From contig JAITAR010000095.1 in the NCBI GenBank assembly GCA_031284025.1, positions 1-7,678 of the forward strand: 7,678 bases of DNA, given 5' to 3'. Source of the DNA: Rickettsiales bacterium. Its GTDB lineage: Bacteria; Pseudomonadota; Alphaproteobacteria; Rickettsiales; UBA1997. The translations under genes were made by a program, and so were the position numbers. The notes under the pieces are model-generated. The model saw only the letters and a list, made by a program, of their open reading frames with translations, ran no database searches and was not told where the DNA came from. This document shows, piece by piece, positions 5,337 to 7,678 of the stretch. The first letter of the stretch is position 1, and each line of letters starts with the position of its first letter.

Positions 5337-6284
5337 TTATCTGTATATCTTCACAAATCGCTGAGGAACCTGTTTTTTTACATAGCAAAGTAACTCAACG
5401 TTTATATCACCCTTGTAGTTCGAAAATTTTCGCAGATCAACGTTATTCACATTTTTATAGTAGAATACGTTATTCTTCTTGAGAAAATTTTTTATTCTAT
5501 TCTGCTCTATAATCTTTATTTCATTTTTCATAGCATGGTATTTTTTAGTCTCGCTATTGCCGTTAGTTATGCCGACAAATTCAAACCTATCATTGAGAAC
5601 AGCCTCACCAAAATTTTTTCTCAGGATGTCCATACTTTTAACCGCATAGCCCTCCTCTGATATTTCGGTTATTCTATATTTTTCGTAGACCTCACCCTCC
5701 GCGCTATTTATCATTTTGGATATTAGGACGGTTGTATCCATATAATTATACCTGTCACCACTGACATTCGGAAATAGCACGAAATTATTAACATTTACAT
5801 ACTTTTTTTCCTTCGGATCTACTCTTAGCAGAACTAATCCCGAAGCCTCGTCGGAGTCAACCACGTCAACTGGAAAAGCCTCCCCATCGAAAATCATAAA
5901 AATCCTTACCTTCTCTTCTTGATTTGATATTTTGCAAGCGGTGTTTATTGACTTATAGTTAGTTATAAGAAAACTTTTATTTATAAAAACTGCATTGCCA
6001 GCATGTTTCGAGGTTTTTACATATCTGGTGAGCTCATTAGAATCAAATCTTTGATGATATGTAATTCCTAGTTTGACCAAAACTAAAAAAACCATCAGAG
6101 CGATAATTTGTAGCCGAAAATTTCGTAAAAAGTATCCAGTGTTTGTCAAAACCCTTGTCACCACCTCATTTTCGCGAATTCTGCTATAGCCATTCCTGAT
6201 TTCTCCGACCATGGCCAGGACTTTCACATTGACAACTCGCCAGCTATTTCTAAAAATTTCTTCAATTTTCCCGACTATTTTCAT
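5337..6284 (-). CDS. Single-pass membrane protein with degenerate trypsin/HtrA-like domain (apparent pseudoprotease)
   Basis: The 315-residue protein has a basic N-terminal part (1-57) with no signal cleavage pattern, one hydrophobic helix (about 58-76, LQIIALMVFLVLVKLGITY) and a C-terminal domain expected in the periplasm. That domain follows the order of an HtrA/trypsin fold: GNAVFINKSFLITNYKSI (96-113) in place of G-S-G-F...LTNxHVV; FDGEAFPVDVVDSDEASGLV (132-151) in place of DG..F.A.VVG.D...DLALL; and KNFGEAVLNDRFEFVGIT (223-240) in place of GNSGGPLVN.xGEVVGI. By this alignment the catalytic His is Y110 or K111, Asp is G149 and Ser is F225, so proteolysis is not expected. No PDZ domain is seen; residues 245-315 are lysine- and asparagine-rich. 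It lies 11 bases downstream of ychF, with AGG 5 bases before the ATG, so cotranscription is likely. The fold assignment is by eye and moderately sure; the function is unknown. Confidence 0.75.
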   Translation of the reverse strand: MKIVGKIEEIFRNSWRVVNVKVLAMVGEIRNGYSRIRENEVVTRVLTNTGYFLRNFRLQIIALMVFLVLVKLGITYHQRFDSNELTRYVKTSKHAGNAVFINKSFLITNYKSINTACKISNQEEKVRIFMIFDGEAFPVDVVDSDEASGLVLLRVDPKEKKYVNVNNFVLFPNVSGDRYNYMDTTVLISKMINSAEGEVYEKYRITEISEEGYAVKSMDILRKNFGEAVLNDRFEFVGITNGNSETKKYHAMKNEIKIIEQNRIKNFLKKNNVFYYKNVNNVDLRKFSNYKGDINVELLCYVKKQVPQRFVKIYR

Positions 6285-6295
6285 AAAAACCTATT

Positions 6296-7399
6296 TTAAA
6301 TGTTAAACCTAAAATGCATTATATCGCCATCTGCTACAATATAATCCTTTCCCTCCAGCCTTATTTTACCAGCTGTCCTGCAACCCTCTTCTCCACCGCA
6401 GTTGACATAGTCCTCATAGCTAATTGTCTCAGCCCTTATGAAGCCCCTTTCAAAATCTGTGTGTATGGTACCAGCAGCCTTTGGAGCCGGCAAACCTCTA
6501 CGGAGTGTCCAGCAGTGGGCTTCCTTTGGCCCAACGGTAAAAAAACTTATGATATCAAGGAGACCATAGGATATTTTTATTATTTTATCAAGTCCTTTTT
6601 CTGGCAACCCCAGGGACTGTAGAAATTCTTTTCTCTCCTCCTCACTATCCAACATAGCTATCTCCGATTCTATTTTTGCTGAAAATATAACACAGCTATG
6701 ATTATTGGCTCTACAGTACTCTTCCATCTTCTTTGTATAGCCATTACCAGCTACCACATCGGAATCAGCAACATTACAGACAAAAAATTGTTTTTTCCCA
6801 GTTAACAGCTGCAAAACTTTAAAATTTTTCTCATCATCCTTTGAGATATCCACATCAATGGCCAAACCTCCCCCACTAAGGACAGCTAGGATTTTTTCCA
6901 TGAGATTTATCTGTTCAGCTACATTTCTATCGCTTGGATCTCTAGCTTTTTTACCAAAACTGTGCAAACGGTTTTCTAAATTTTGAATATCCGCCAGAAT
7001 CAGCTCTGTCCGTATGATCTCAATGTCTCTCAGAGGATCAATGCTTTTTTCAACATGGCCTATATCATCATTGTCAAAACATCTCACCACATTAAGAACA
7101 CAGTCAACATCCCTGATGTTTGATAGGAATTGATTGCCAAGTCCCTCGCCTTTGCTAGCTCCTCTCACAAGTCCCGCTATGTCGACGAAATCTATCTGGG
7201 ATCTTATAATTTCCCTAGAATTTGCAATCCGGGCCAATTTTTCAAGTCTATCATCTGGCACCCCAACTCTACCAACATTAGGATCTATAGTGCAAAACGG
7301 ATAGTTTGATGCCTCTGCATTCATGGTTTGGGTCAACGCATTAAACAACGTCGATTTTCCAACATTTGGTAAACCAACTATTCCGCATTCCAGCGTCAC
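6296..7399 (-). CDS. ychF: YchF/OLA1-family P-loop ATPase (redox-responsive, ribosome-associated)
   Basis: YchF is a universally conserved Obg-related NTPase that prefers ATP, binds ribosomes and is implicated in translation quality and oxidative stress responses. Numbering from the start chosen here (367 residues, family about 363): the G1 loop GLPNVGKS is at 9-16, the G3 motif DIAGLVRGASKGEGLG begins at 73, and NVAD (209-212) replaces the GTP-specific NKxD, which fits ATP use. A coiled-coil helical region lies around 130-175. A C-terminal TGS-type domain contains FFTVGPKEAHCWTLRRG and DFERGFIRAETI. A longer start (GTG at 7405) would add two residues but directly abuts the ribosome site. GTG at 7399 has AGGAG 5 bases upstream and gives the family-like N-terminus MTLECGIVGLPNVGKS. 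The membrane pseudoprotease gene follows after 11 bases. Confidence 0.96.
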   Translation of the reverse strand: MTLECGIVGLPNVGKSTLFNALTQTMNAEASNYPFCTIDPNVGRVGVPDDRLEKLARIANSREIIRSQIDFVDIAGLVRGASKGEGLGNQFLSNIRDVDCVLNVVRCFDNDDIGHVEKSIDPLRDIEIIRTELILADIQNLENRLHSFGKKARDPSDRNVAEQINLMEKILAVLSGGGLAIDVDISKDDEKNFKVLQLLTGKKQFFVCNVADSDVVAGNGYTKKMEEYCRANNHSCVIFSAKIESEIAMLDSEEERKEFLQSLGLPEKGLDKIIKISYGLLDIISFFTVGPKEAHCWTLRRGLPAPKAAGTIHTDFERGFIRAETISYEDYVNCGGEEGCRTAGKIRLEGKDYIVADGDIMHFRFNI

Positions 7400-7404
7400 C
7401 GACA

Positions 7405-7409
7405 CTCCT
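7405..7409 (-). promoter_or_regulatory. Shine-Dalgarno that decides the ychF start
   Basis: AGGAG read on the minus strand (7409-7405) is 5 bases from GTG at 7399 but overlaps the alternative GTG at 7405, so initiation at 7399 is favoured. Confidence 0.7.
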
Positions 7410-7438
7410 GTAAAATGTATAACTTCCAGTAAAGTTAG

Positions 7439-7466
7439 ATTAAATAAGGAATAACGAAAAAGACAA
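7439..7466 (-). promoter_or_regulatory. Possible ychF promoter
   Basis: On the minus strand TTGTCT (7466-7461), a 16-base spacer and TTTAAT (7444-7439) resemble -35 and -10 boxes. They would give a leader of about 30 bases before ychF. Each box departs modestly from consensus in AT-rich sequence. Confidence 0.35.
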
Positions 7467-7608
7467 GTCCATAGGTATGTAGAACATCGGCATAACTAGG
7501 AACCCCTTTTATTTTTAGTAATAAACCGTTTCTTTCTAAAAATTTTCTTACCTGGGCTACGAGCAGTGTCAGAAAGTAAGTTTATCGCTCCTAGAAATCT
7601 CAAAAATA

Positions 7609-7678
7609 TGGCGGAAGGAAGGGGATTCGAACCCCTGATACCTTTTACAGTATACACACTTTCCAGGCGTGCGCCTTA
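7609..7678 (-). tRNA. tRNA-Ser(GGA), 5' part outside the window
   Basis: Read on the minus strand, the visible part contains the end of the D arm, an anticodon stem CACGC/GTGTG (7671-7667 with 7659-7655) around loop CTGGAAA with anticodon GGA at 7664-7662, and a long variable arm with pairing TATAC/GTATC, as in class II tRNAs. It ends with a T arm AGGGG-TTCGAAT-CCCCT, the acceptor 3' strand TCCTTCC, discriminator G and an encoded CCA ending at 7609. The long variable arm and GGA anticodon identify serine (UCC/UCU codons). The 5' acceptor strand and most of the D arm are cut off by the window end. No T-run terminator follows; the next gene on this strand is ychF. Confidence 0.93.

Noticed and set aside
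6314..6622. 102-codon plus-strand frame
   Set aside because: It lies wholly inside ychF on the opposite strand, has no family resemblance, and ychF is beyond doubt.
1..7678. CRISPR array, prophage, toxin-antitoxin or other defence system
   Set aside because: No regularly spaced repeats and no phage or defence domains are visible; the genes are housekeeping or degenerate.

Overview
This AT-rich window looks like a piece of a reduced, gene-decaying genome. An intracellular alphaproteobacterium (Rickettsiales or Holosporales type) is my best guess. The reasons are the alphaproteobacterial flavour of the bS21 sequence, heavy use of ATA, AGA and CTA codons, several GTG starts, a degraded insertion sequence and a short, degenerate protein set. 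No gene here fixes the taxon, so this is inference.

Layout: positions 1-1315 carry murJ (lipid II flippase) on +, cut at its 5' end by the window edge. It overlaps by 20 bases an M20-family metallopeptidase gene (1296-2267, +). A dCMP/CMP deaminase gene lies convergently on - (2368-2823), and the gap between them holds a long imperfect inverted repeat. Positions 2824-3039 are an upstream region with a perfect 15-base palindrome and promoter-like boxes. They lead into the left end of an IS1-like element whose transposase (3040-3527) is broken: the first acidic residue is replaced, there is a one-base frameshift, and the 3' half is missing. Positions 3528-3734 contain scraps of open frame, two small inverted repeats and a possible promoter.

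Next comes a short gene that is easy to miss, rpsU (bS21, 3735-3923, +). It has no ATG, GTG or TTG start codon. It is followed 39 bases later by rsmE (16S rRNA m3U1498 methyltransferase, 3963-4676, +), so a two-gene ribosome unit is likely. A NUDIX hydrolase gene converges on rsmE (4682-5137, -).

The right third is on the minus strand. A tRNA-Ser(GGA) gene, cut by the window end (7609-7678), lies upstream of ychF (6296-7399). After an 11-base gap ychF is followed by a gene for a single-pass membrane protein (5337-6284) that looks like a trypsin/HtrA-type protease in which all three catalytic residues have been lost.

The main functional themes are cell-envelope precursor export (MurJ), ribosome assembly and translation (bS21, RsmE, YchF, tRNA-Ser) and nucleotide hygiene (deaminase, NUDIX). 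I do not see a defence system, prophage or CRISPR array. The most unusual items are the apparent pseudoprotease downstream of ychF, the start codon of rpsU next to IS debris, and the M20 enzyme lacking the usual lid-domain histidine region.
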